Origin: Williamsia sp. 1135
GTDB lineage: Bacteria > Actinomycetota > Actinomycetes > Mycobacteriales > Mycobacteriaceae
Reading direction: 5' to 3'
Assembly (NCBI RefSeq): GCF_002095395.1
Contig: NZ_MJEI01000103.1
Span: 1-64,000, forward strand
Length of the DNA: 64,000 nucleotides
This document shows, in pieces, positions 17,903-25,456 of this stretch. The notes beneath the pieces were generated by a model. The model saw only the letters and a list, made by a program, of their open reading frames with translations. It was not told the DNA's origin and searched no databases. The number at the start of each line of letters is the position of its first letter. The stretch's first letter is position 1. The position numbers were made by a program, and so were the translations under genes.

Positions 17903-18463
17903 TCAGGGCACCTCGAACACCAGGATTGAGGTGGAGGCGGTTGCGACTGTCTTGCCGAGCGAGTCGGTGATCTCCGCTTCGGCGAAAGCCACTCGCCGGC
18001 CTGCCTTCTTCACCCAGCCCCGGGCGATCAGTTCGCCGGAGTCGAGTGTGGTCCCACGCATGAAGTTGACCTTGATCTCGACGGATGTGTAGCCGAACCC
18101 CTGAGGAAGAGTTGTGTGGACCGCGCAACCGGCAGCGGAATCGAGCAACGTGCAAATGACGCCGCCGTGGACGGCGCCGATCGGATTGAAGTGGGATTCG
18201 TTCGGCGTCAGCGTGAACTCGGCTGCTCCCGGTGTCACCGAGGTCAGGCGTGCGTCGATCAGTCCGACGATCGGTGGCGCCGGGATCCGGCCGTCGGCGA
18301 GCGCGTGCATGTAGTCGATCCCGGACAGCTTGGTGGCAACCTGGGCGGGTATGGCGGGGTCGTGCCAGGTCACGTTGCGGTTCCGGGCTTCACCCCAGTC
18401 GATGCCTGCGATGGCGGCGTCCACGGCATCGCCCGAAATAGGTTGCGCTTCATCGATACTCAT
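17903..18463 (-). CDS. PaaI-type hotdog thioesterase
   Basis: A 186-residue hotdog-fold protein with the family core NPIGAVHGGVICTLLDSAAG and SVEIKVNFMRG. It likely hydrolyses an acyl-CoA or aryl-CoA thioester. ATG 18463 is favoured by GAAGGATC upstream. The start is 10 bases from the MFS stop, so it is the second gene of a two-gene unit with that exporter. Confidence 0.87.
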   Translation of the reverse strand: MSIDEAQPISGDAVDAAIAGIDWGEARNRNVTWHDPAIPAQVATKLSGIDYMHALADGRIPAPPIVGLIDARLTSVTPGAAEFTLTPNESHFNPIGAVHGGVICTLLDSAAGCAVHTTLPQGFGYTSVEIKVNFMRGTTLDSGELIARGWVKKAGRRVAFAEAEITDSLGKTVATASTSILVFEVP

Positions 18464-18473
18464 TGTTGATCCT

Positions 18474-19895
18474 TCAGTGTGCGGGTCGACTTCGGACAAA
18501 TAGTGCGGTGGGAACGGCCACGACGGTGAACACGATGGCTGCGACGACGGCGCAGATGTGAAAGGCCGACTCGAAGGCGTCGGCGGGCGAATCGGTCAAC
18601 GCTGCGGCCGCCACCTGCGACGTCAGGATGGATCCGAGGACACTCGTTCCGAGGACTCCGCCGAGCTGCCGGAACATGTTGACGGTGCCACTTGCCATGC
18701 CGGCTCGGGCGGGCTCGACGCTGCTCATCGCGGCGGCTGTGGCGGGGGCGATCAACGAACCGAATCCGACGCCCAGGACCACGAGCGCGACTGTCATGTT
18801 CGTCCATCCCTCGCCCGGGTGGACCCGCAGCAGGAGCAGGGCGCCGGCGGCTGTGATCAGTAACCCGGACGTCAACATCACCTTGAAGCCGGTCCGGGGC
18901 AACAGTCGTGGTGCGACGCCGCTGACGACGACGTAGGTGCCCATCAGTGCCAGCAGGTGCAGGCCGGTCGTCCAGGCGTCGAGTCGGCCGACTCTCTCGA
19001 AGAAGAGCACGGAGATGAACGCCAGGCCCGTGAACCCGAACAGCACTGTGGCGCTGACCAGCATGACCGTGGAAAACGAGGGCGATTTGAACAGGCGCGG
19101 GTCGAGCATCGGGGCGTCGACGGCGCGCTCGAACGCGATGAAGACGGCGAGTGCGCCGACGAATAGGACAATCGCGATGATCGCTCGGGCAGAGCCGAAT
19201 CCGCTGTGCGAGCCGTCGATGACCCAGAACGTGAGTGCAGCGATCGCGGTCGTTGCGCTGAGCAGGCCCGGTAGGTCCAACCTGGCGCCGGGCACCTTGC
19301 TGGCCGGGACGACGAACGGGGCGATGAGGGTGACGGCGAGCGCTGCGATCGCGTTCACCCCGAAGACGGCGTTCCAGGAGAACGCTCCGAGCACCGCTCC
19401 GGCGGACAGTGGTCCGATCGCCAGGCCCAGGCCCGAACATGCCGCCCAGATGCTGATCGCCTCGGTACGTTCCTTCGGGTCGGTGAAGCTGTTGCTGATG
19501 ATGGACAGGCTGTTCGGAAGTACGAGCGCTGCGCCCACGCCTGTGACGGCCTGAGCGGCCAACAGCCACCCGCTGGTGTGGGACAGGATTGAGGTGAGGC
19601 TGCCTACCGACATGATCGCGGAGCCGATGACAAAGGCCGTCCGTCGGCCGATCACGTCACCCAGCGTTCCGGCAGAGAGTACGAGGCTGGCCACCACCAG
19701 GGCGAAGACGCTCGGGATCCAGACCATCGTTGCGCTGTCTGCGGCGAGGTCGGACTGGATCGCCGGGACCGAGGAGATGGTGGCGGTGATGTTCAAAAAC
19801 GTGAGCATCATCCCGAAACAGACCGCGGCAAGCGCGACCCATCGCGATCTGTCGGCGTGCACGGTCGGGGCAGGCGGCTGACTTGCAGTGAGCAT
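18474..19895 (-). CDS. MFS transporter, DHA2-type (14-helix) drug exporter
   Basis: A 473-residue membrane protein with 14 predicted helices. The motif between helices 2 and 3 is present as GTLGDVIGRRTA, and helix 5 has the antiporter-type motif (SGLGLAIGPLSAGAVLG). Substrate unknown. It is the first gene of an operon with a thioesterase. Its start overlaps a 7-bp dyad (19895-19919) that may bind a regulator; no regulator gene is adjacent. Confidence 0.9.
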   Translation of the reverse strand: MLTASQPPAPTVHADRSRWVALAAVCFGMMLTFLNITATISSVPAIQSDLAADSATMVWIPSVFALVVASLVLSAGTLGDVIGRRTAFVIGSAIMSVGSLTSILSHTSGWLLAAQAVTGVGAALVLPNSLSIISNSFTDPKERTEAISIWAACSGLGLAIGPLSAGAVLGAFSWNAVFGVNAIAALAVTLIAPFVVPASKVPGARLDLPGLLSATTAIAALTFWVIDGSHSGFGSARAIIAIVLFVGALAVFIAFERAVDAPMLDPRLFKSPSFSTVMLVSATVLFGFTGLAFISVLFFERVGRLDAWTTGLHLLALMGTYVVVSGVAPRLLPRTGFKVMLTSGLLITAAGALLLLRVHPGEGWTNMTVALVVLGVGFGSLIAPATAAAMSSVEPARAGMASGTVNMFRQLGGVLGTSVLGSILTSQVAAAALTDSPADAFESAFHICAVVAAIVFTVVAVPTALFVRSRPAH

Positions 19896-19919
19896 AGTCA
19901 GAACAGTAAAGCCTGACTA
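19895..19919. promoter_or_regulatory. Dyad at the MFS operon start
   Basis: TAGTCAG and CTGACTA form a perfect 7-bp inverted repeat 11 bases apart, reaching the start codon of the exporter gene. The sequence GCCTGACTAG also occurs just upstream of the HxlR gene at 34886-34895. Confidence 0.35.
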
Positions 19920-19989
19920 GTGGTAATACAAGGCAGGGGGAGGCGGAGCTCGACCAGATATCTGCAGGTGTACTGCGTAGGCTGCCAAG

Positions 19990-21081
19990 ATGCCGTTCGC
20001 CGACGAACTCCTGGGTGCCCCTGCGGTGAAAGCTCTGGCCGGTTGCCTGACCGTTGCCGGGCAGCGCAGCACCGCAACCAAGAGGTCTGCGAAGATCTTC
20101 GACGGGATGGCCCTCAAAGAGCGGTCTGACCTGGTGCGCGACGCCCTGCTCGAGGACCTTCCGGACGACTACGGCGACTTCGTCGCGGCGGTCAATGCTC
20201 TGGTGGCGCAACCGGAATGCTCGGGCTGGATGGTGTGGCCGATCACCGAGGCCGTTGCTTCCCGGGCGTCCGCCGCAGGATCGGCCAAGGCGTTCGACAC
20301 CGGGCTCGGACTTCTCAAGAAGCTGACCCCCAGGCTCACGGCAGAGTTCGCGTTGCGGACGATGCTCATCGCCGACCTCGATCGCACCCTCGCCGCTGCC
20401 GGGCGGTGGACCACCGCAAGGGACGAACACGTGCGGCGACTCGCGAGTGAGGGAACGAGGCACTACCTGCCCTGGGCCAGGCGGGTCCCCGAATTGCTCA
20501 CCCGGCCCGACGCCACCCTGCCGATCATCGACGCCCTCTACCGCGACCCCAGCGACTACGTCCGGCGGTCGGTTGCCAACCATCTCAACGACCTGAGCCG
20601 GCAACATCCCGGCCTGGTGGTCGACACCGCGACCCGCTGGCTGGCGGAGCCGGACGCCAACACCGACCGGCTGGTGCGGCACGCGTTGCGGACGCTGATC
20701 AAACGGGGCGACGCGAATGCGTTGGCACTGCTGGGGTTCGCCGCACCGACCGGCGTGAGCCTCGTCGGGTTGAGTGTGGATCCGACCGTCTCCGTCGGCG
20801 GCAAACTGGGCATCTCGGCCGTGCTGGTCAACTCCGGTGACAAGCCGGTCAAAGTGATCGTCGACTACAGCGTGGGGTTCCGTAAGGCGACCGGCACCGT
20901 CGCCCACAAGGTCTTCAAACTGGCCGCCAAGACGGTCGGCCCGGGCGAGCGCGTCGACATTGCCAAGACGCATTCCTTCGCGCCGATCACGACGCGCCGA
21001 TATTACCCCGGAGGTCACGAACTCTCGGTGCAGGTCAACGGTCTGCGGATGGGTCTGGTGGAGTTCGTCTTGCTGGAGTAG
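19990..21081 (+). CDS. AlkD-like HEAT-repeat DNA alkylation repair protein
   Basis: A 363-residue protein. The N-terminal two thirds are antiparallel helical repeats of the AlkD/AlkC type (LTPRLTAEFALRTML, HYLPWARRVPELL, DPSDYVRRSVANHLNDLSRQHPGLV). A C-terminal beta-rich domain (SVGGKLGISAVLVNSGDKPVKVIVDYSVGF) is typical of the longer AlkC-like branch. Such glycosylases remove positively charged alkylated bases without flipping. It stands alone, divergent from the MFS operon. Confidence 0.85.
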   Translation: MPFADELLGAPAVKALAGCLTVAGQRSTATKRSAKIFDGMALKERSDLVRDALLEDLPDDYGDFVAAVNALVAQPECSGWMVWPITEAVASRASAAGSAKAFDTGLGLLKKLTPRLTAEFALRTMLIADLDRTLAAAGRWTTARDEHVRRLASEGTRHYLPWARRVPELLTRPDATLPIIDALYRDPSDYVRRSVANHLNDLSRQHPGLVVDTATRWLAEPDANTDRLVRHALRTLIKRGDANALALLGFAAPTGVSLVGLSVDPTVSVGGKLGISAVLVNSGDKPVKVIVDYSVGFRKATGTVAHKVFKLAAKTVGPGERVDIAKTHSFAPITTRRYYPGGHELSVQVNGLRMGLVEFVLLE

Positions 21082-21104
21082 TCGCCCGCGATCACAGCGG
21101 CCGT

Positions 21105-21155
21105 CGACCGTGCCCTACCGACCGTTGACCGTGCCCTACCGACCGTCGACCGTGC
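21105..21155. repeat. Short 21-bp tandem repeat, 2.4 copies
   Basis: The unit CGACCGTGCCCTACCGACCGT occurs at 21105-21125, again with one change at 21126-21146, then partially at 21147-21155. It lies between the stops of two convergent genes. Confidence 0.8.
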
Positions 21156-21243
21156 TGAAGTTACGCAACTTCGTCACGCTCGACGGCGTTATCGGCACGC
21201 TCGACGGAATGCAGGGATGGTCTGGCCGCTGCAGCAGGTCGCT

Positions 21244-22143
21244 CTATCTGCCGGTTGCGGCGTAGTGCATGGGGACGGGTGACTGCTGCAGGGATTGCTC
21301 CTGCTCTGCCGCAATGGCGAGCTGCACCGGGTCTAGGTCGGGGTTTGCGTACCCGGAAGCTCCTGGAAACACCACCCGGGTGATCGCCGAGCGCTGGTCG
21401 GTGTACTCGATGTAGCTGAAGTCCATGGTGATCGACGACATGTCCGGCCATCGAGAGGTGAACATCTCCCACACCGCGAGTTCCTCTGGGACGGGGCGGG
21501 TGCCGTTGAGCGAGAGCGACAGACTCGGTTGCGGCCTGGCGGGATCGGCGCCATCAGACGGCGACGTCCCGACGGCGACGGAGCCCGTCTTGCTTTCGAA
21601 AACCGTGGCATACCGATCCGCCACGTAGTTCATCGTCCTCGCGATGGCGACGCCATCGGACTCGGCGGGGACGGAGATTGCCCAGTCGACTGCTAGAGCG
21701 CCGACTTTTACGAAGGCGGGGTCGGTCAGCATCGTGAACCAGGTTTTGATACTCGCAGGCTCGGCGGGGACGTACGAGTAGACATTGGATCGGAGCGTGA
21801 CCGCCAGAGTCGTCTGGTAGCCCTCGAAATCCTGGTGGTCGGTTTCATCGTGAAACAGCGAGACCGCGTGCTCGACCTCGTCCAACCGGGCGTCGTCGCG
21901 GAAGATCAGGTCGACCAGGAAATCGTTGCCGTGGGTGAAGGAGTGCTTGTAGCTGTAGTCCACCGTGGCAACTCCAGGGAGCTCGCGCAACGCCTGGGCG
22001 ATCGATGCCGACTCGTCTGACTGATCTGCGCCGGGCGCTGCGAAGATCGTACGGACAAAGAGCACGAGGGCGAGAACTCCGATGACGAACAATCCGACAA
22101 GGAGATAGAACAGTTTCAGCAATGGGTGCCTGCCCTCTGCCAT
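21244..22143 (-). CDS. Membrane-anchored hypothetical protein
   Basis: A 299-residue protein with one N-terminal transmembrane helix (LLKLFYLLVGLFVIGVLALVLFV, residues ~8-30) and a large extracytoplasmic part. I do not recognise the domain. The exterior region contains two similar alpha/beta stretches (ATVDYSYKHSFTHGNDFLVDLIF and ITMDFSYIEYTDQRSAITRVVF), suggesting an internal duplication. ATG 22143 is used because GGGAGCG precedes it. It is divergent from an SDR gene. Confidence 0.7.
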   Translation of the reverse strand: MAEGRHPLLKLFYLLVGLFVIGVLALVLFVRTIFAAPGADQSDESASIAQALRELPGVATVDYSYKHSFTHGNDFLVDLIFRDDARLDEVEHAVSLFHDETDHQDFEGYQTTLAVTLRSNVYSYVPAEPASIKTWFTMLTDPAFVKVGALAVDWAISVPAESDGVAIARTMNYVADRYATVFESKTGSVAVGTSPSDGADPARPQPSLSLSLNGTRPVPEELAVWEMFTSRWPDMSSITMDFSYIEYTDQRSAITRVVFPGASGYANPDLDPVQLAIAAEQEQSLQQSPVPMHYAATGR

Positions 22144-22222
22144 CTCGCTCCCTTCGTCCGCGGCAATCGACCATTGGACGCACCGCCGCGACGATCGGTT
22201 CAGTGTCGGACGGTCCGATCTG

Positions 22223-22251
22223 TTGGCCGACCGGCAAAGCGCGCATAGGAT
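22223..22251 (+). promoter_or_regulatory. Candidate sigma-70-type promoter for the SDR gene
   Basis: TTGGCC (22223-22228) and TAGGAT (22246-22251) are separated by 17 bases, about 50 bases ahead of the SDR start. This is a good match in spacing and moderate in sequence. Confidence 0.4.
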
Positions 22252-22303
22252 GACCGTGTTCTGGCACGTCGACAGCAGGCCGACCACCACTGGGGGCACA
22301 ACA

Positions 22304-23131
22304 ATGAGCAGCAGAGTCGCACTCGTCACCGGTGCCTCATCGGGCATCGGCGAATCGACCGCCGTCAGGCTGGCGGCAGCTGGTTTCGTCGTCTACGCCG
22401 CCGCGCGGCGGGTCGAGAAGATGGAACCGTTGAAGACCAAGGGTATTCGGGTCATCGGTATGGACGTCACCGACGAGGACTCGATGGCGCACGGTGTCGA
22501 AGAGATTCTTGCGGAAGCGGGCCGGATCGACGTGCTGGTCAACAACGCCGGCTACGGCAGTTACGGATCGATCGAGGACGTTCCTCTGGACGAGGCCCGG
22601 GGTCAGTTCGACGTCAATGTGTTCGGTGCCGCGCGATTGATCCAGTTGGTGCTGCCGGGCATGCGCGAACGCCGGTCGGGCACGATCATCAACATCACCT
22701 CGATGGGCGGCATCATCACGGCACCCTTCGGTGGCTGGTACCACAGCACGAAGTTCGCACTCGAGGGTCTCAGCGACTGCCTGCGTCTCGAGTTGCGGCC
22801 CTTCGGTATCGACGTCGTCGTGGTGGAACCGGGCATGATCAAGACCGAGTGGGGCACGATCTCAGCGGACAACCTGGTGAAAACAGCGGGCGAGGGACCA
22901 TACGCGCACGACGCATCAGCTGTCGCCGACGTGCTCCGTAGCCAGAGCGCATCGCGGTTGCCGTCGTCGCCGGAGGCGGTGGCGAAGTCGATCGTCAAAG
23001 CAGCGCAGGCGAGTCGGCCACGGACGCGTTATACGGTCGGGACCGGAGCCAAACCGATGATCTTCCTGAAGCGAGTCCTGCCGGACCGGGCCTGGGACCT
23101 CGTGATCACCAAGGGCATGCGCGCGATGTGA
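22304..23131 (+). CDS. Short-chain dehydrogenase/reductase
   Basis: A 275-residue classical SDR: TGASSGIG near residue 8, NNAGYGSYG, the active-site NITSMGG, and Tyr-Lys in WYHSTKFALEG. The sequence around the active site resembles the 17-beta-hydroxysteroid-dehydrogenase-like group. The substrate is uncertain. ATG 22304 begins the Rossmann strand directly; upstream in-frame starts add unrelated residues. Its stop abuts the ancestral stop of the convergent MFS gene. Confidence 0.88.
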   Translation: MSSRVALVTGASSGIGESTAVRLAAAGFVVYAAARRVEKMEPLKTKGIRVIGMDVTDEDSMAHGVEEILAEAGRIDVLVNNAGYGSYGSIEDVPLDEARGQFDVNVFGAARLIQLVLPGMRERRSGTIINITSMGGIITAPFGGWYHSTKFALEGLSDCLRLELRPFGIDVVVVEPGMIKTEWGTISADNLVKTAGEGPYAHDASAVADVLRSQSASRLPSSPEAVAKSIVKAAQASRPRTRYTVGTGAKPMIFLKRVLPDRAWDLVITKGMRAM

Positions 23132-24696
23132 TCACGGCAAGACCTCGGTGGTCGATTCCAACGGCTCGTCGTGCTCCACCGTTGTCGCCAGGGGCTTTCG
23201 ATCACGAAGCACAGCAGGATCGCGCCGAGAAGGGCGAGCGGGCTGACGAACAAGAAGACCGGCATGAGTGCGTCGTTGTACGACTCGATGATCGGGTCTT
23301 TCACCGAGTCAGGGAACCCGCGCACCAGTTCTGGAGTCAATGATTTCGCGCCGTCCGCAGAGCCTGCGCTGTCGCCGGGGACCTTGCCGACGAGCAGGTC
23401 GGCGAGACGAGACGCGAGGAGGCTGCCGACCGCCGCGGCACCCAGCGAGGCGCCGATCTGGCGGAAGTAGTTGTTCGCCGCCGTCGCCGTGCCCACCAGA
23501 CTGTACGGAAACGTGTTCTGCACGATCAGGATCAAGATCTGGATGGAGATGCCCAGCCCCGCACCGAGAATCCCGAGGTAGACGCAGATCAGCCAGGTCA
23601 TAGTGGTGAGTGAGATCGTCGACAGCAGGAACAGGCTCAGGGCGAGCAGGAGCGACCCGACGATCGGCATCGCTTTGTAGTGTCCGGTCCTGGATACGAG
23701 TCGTCCCACGGTGATGGAGCAGACGAGCATCGTGCCCATCATCGGCACCATCAGGAGGCCGACGTGGCTGGATGTGACGCCCAGGGCCATCTGCAGGTAG
23801 GTGGGCATGTAGGAGATCGCACCGAACATGCCGACACTCGCGAACAACCCACCCGCGGTGGTGAGGTTGAAGTTGCGCTGCCGAAATAGTGACATGGGCA
23901 TCACGGGTTCGGCTGCGCGGCGTTCGACCATTATGAAGACCAGCCAGGCGACGACGGTACCCATCACGATCCCGATGATGGTGGGTGAGGTCCACGCGTA
24001 TTGCGAACCACCCCAACTGGCCACGAGGACGATCCCGGTGGTGGCGATTCCGAGCACGGTCATGCCCAGGATGTCGATCTTGTGCCGGACACGGATCTTC
24101 TTGGGCGGGTGCAGGAATGCGACGGCGGCCACGACCGCCAGCACCCCGAGAGGCAGATTCATCCAGAACACCCAGCGCCACCCGGGTCCCTCGGTCAGCC
24201 AACCGCCGAGCAGCGGACCGGCGACCGAGGAGACAGCGACGACGGCGCCCATGATGCCGGCGTACCGGCCGCGTTCTCTGGCCGGGACGACGTCGGCGAT
24301 AGTGGCCTGCGAGAGGATGATCAGGCCGCCTGCACCCAGTCCCTGCAGGACCCGGGCGATGATGAGGCACAACATGTTCGGTGACAGAGCACCGAGTACC
24401 GACCCGACGGTGAAGATGCAGATCGCAATGATCAGCAGGCTCTTCCGGCCGAAGAGGTCGCCGAGCTTTCCATAGATCGGCATCCCGATCGTAGAGGCGA
24501 GAATGTACGACGTGATGACCCAGTACATCTGGTCGTTGCCGTCGAGTTCACCGACGATCGTCGGTAGCGCCGCACTCATCACGGTCATGTTCAGCGAGGC
24601 CAGCAGCATGGCGACCAGCAGGCCGGCGAACAGGAGCAGGACACCGCGACCCGATGGGGTGGCCGGTGCCTCGACCGCGCGGGTATCGGTTGCCAA
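23029..24696 (-). CDS. MFS multidrug exporter (DHA2 type) with C-terminal frameshift
   Basis: A 14-helix exporter with the motif GKLGDLFGRKSLL and the antiporter-type motif AVSSVAGPLLGGWLTEGPGWRW. As written, the frame gives 555 residues and overlaps the SDR gene by about 100 bases, with an Arg/Ser/Trp-rich tail that is not protein-like. Adding one base within GGGGCTTT at 23191-23198 restores a sensible tail (PLATTVEHDEPLESTTEVLP) ending at 23132, exactly beside the SDR stop. A one-base deletion or sequencing error is therefore likely. The start is TTG 24696, one base after the TetR stop. Confidence 0.88.
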   Translation of the reverse strand: MATDTRAVEAPATPSGRGVLLLFAGLLVAMLLASLNMTVMSAALPTIVGELDGNDQMYWVITSYILASTIGMPIYGKLGDLFGRKSLLIIAICIFTVGSVLGALSPNMLCLIIARVLQGLGAGGLIILSQATIADVVPARERGRYAGIMGAVVAVSSVAGPLLGGWLTEGPGWRWVFWMNLPLGVLAVVAAVAFLHPPKKIRVRHKIDILGMTVLGIATTGIVLVASWGGSQYAWTSPTIIGIVMGTVVAWLVFIMVERRAAEPVMPMSLFRQRNFNLTTAGGLFASVGMFGAISYMPTYLQMALGVTSSHVGLLMVPMMGTMLVCSITVGRLVSRTGHYKAMPIVGSLLLALSLFLLSTISLTTMTWLICVYLGILGAGLGISIQILILIVQNTFPYSLVGTATAANNYFRQIGASLGAAAVGSLLASRLADLLVGKVPGDSAGSADGAKSLTPELVRGFPDSVKDPIIESYNDALMPVFLFVSPLALLGAILLCFVIESPWRQRWSTTSRWNRPPRSCRDHIARMPLVITRSQARSGRTRFRKIIGLAPVPTV

Positions 24697-24697
24697 T

Positions 24698-25339
24698 TCA
24701 GGCCTCTTCCAGAACGGTGGTGAACGACTGTGCGGCCCGATGCACCAGCTCGTCGAGTGGTCGGCCGTCCTCGGGCTCGGCGAGCATCCAGTCGACGGCG
24801 ATGCGGACGACCGATTGTCCTGCGGCGACGAGGATCTGAGCCGTCGCGCGGATGTCGACGGTGTGGGTGCGGTCCCGCCATCGATCGGTCTCGGTGAGGC
24901 TGGCCTCGATCAGTGCCCGGGCGAGGTGATGGAGCTTCTCGGTGTGGGCCAAGCGGATCCGCGCCAGTTCGGGATGGCGGTGCATCAGCGTCATCCGGAG
25001 TTCGCGTGACCCGGGCCCGCCTGCGGTCTTGTCGAAGACCTCGAACAGGAGCAACGCAACCTTCTCGATCAGATTGTCGTCGCCTCGGATCGCGAAACCC
25101 GAGGCGGTGTCGTCATCGATGGACGGTTGTCGGAGGCCGAGTATCGCGTCCTCTTTCGAGGGGAAGTAGTTGAAGAAGGTGCGCGGCGAGATGTCGGCTG
25201 TCTCCGCGATGTCTTCGATCGTGACCTTCGACAGGTCATCGTGATCGAGCGCCGCGGCGGCCGCGGCTTCATGGATTGCCGTCCACGTGGCGGCGCGCTT
25301 GCGCTCACGCAGGGATGGCTTCGCAGAGGTCGGGGACAC
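24698..25339 (-). CDS. TetR-family repressor of the adjacent exporter
   Basis: A 213-residue TetR protein. The N-terminal helix-turn-helix is VTIEDIAETADISPRTFFNYFPSKEDAIL (residues ~38-68), followed by a helical ligand domain. GTG 25339 starts the gene; two tandem near-palindromes lie 20-49 bases upstream. It is one base from the exporter gene in the same direction, so the pair is an autoregulated efflux operon in which substrates of the pump probably release the repressor. Confidence 0.9.
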   Translation of the reverse strand: MSPTSAKPSLRERKRAATWTAIHEAAAAAALDHDDLSKVTIEDIAETADISPRTFFNYFPSKEDAILGLRQPSIDDDTASGFAIRGDDNLIEKVALLLFEVFDKTAGGPGSRELRMTLMHRHPELARIRLAHTEKLHHLARALIEASLTETDRWRDRTHTVDIRATAQILVAAGQSVVRIAVDWMLAEPEDGRPLDELVHRAAQSFTTVLEEA

Positions 25340-25358
25340 CCACCCACCGTATCAAAAC

Positions 25359-25388
25359 TTGCAGTCCTGCAAAATTGCAACCCTGCAT
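25359..25388. promoter_or_regulatory. Tandem TetR operators
   Basis: TTGCAGTCCTGCAA (25359-25372) is a perfect 6+6 palindrome with a 2-base centre. TTGCAACCCTGCAT (25375-25388) repeats it with changes at a 16-base period. Both are just upstream of the TetR start. Confidence 0.65.
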
Positions 25389-25398
25389 ACTCCCGAAG

Positions 25399-25449
25399 TG
25401 GTGGGTTCTGGCGAGCGCGACCTGCGGTTATGCTCGCCAGAACCCACCA
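25399..25449 (-). terminator. Long hairpin after prpE
   Basis: A perfect 18-bp stem (TGGTGGGTTCTGGCGAGC and complement) with a 15-base loop, eight bases past the prpE stop. There is no T-run. It could be a terminator or a small mobile intergenic repeat. Confidence 0.6.
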
Positions 25450-25456
25450 AGATCGG

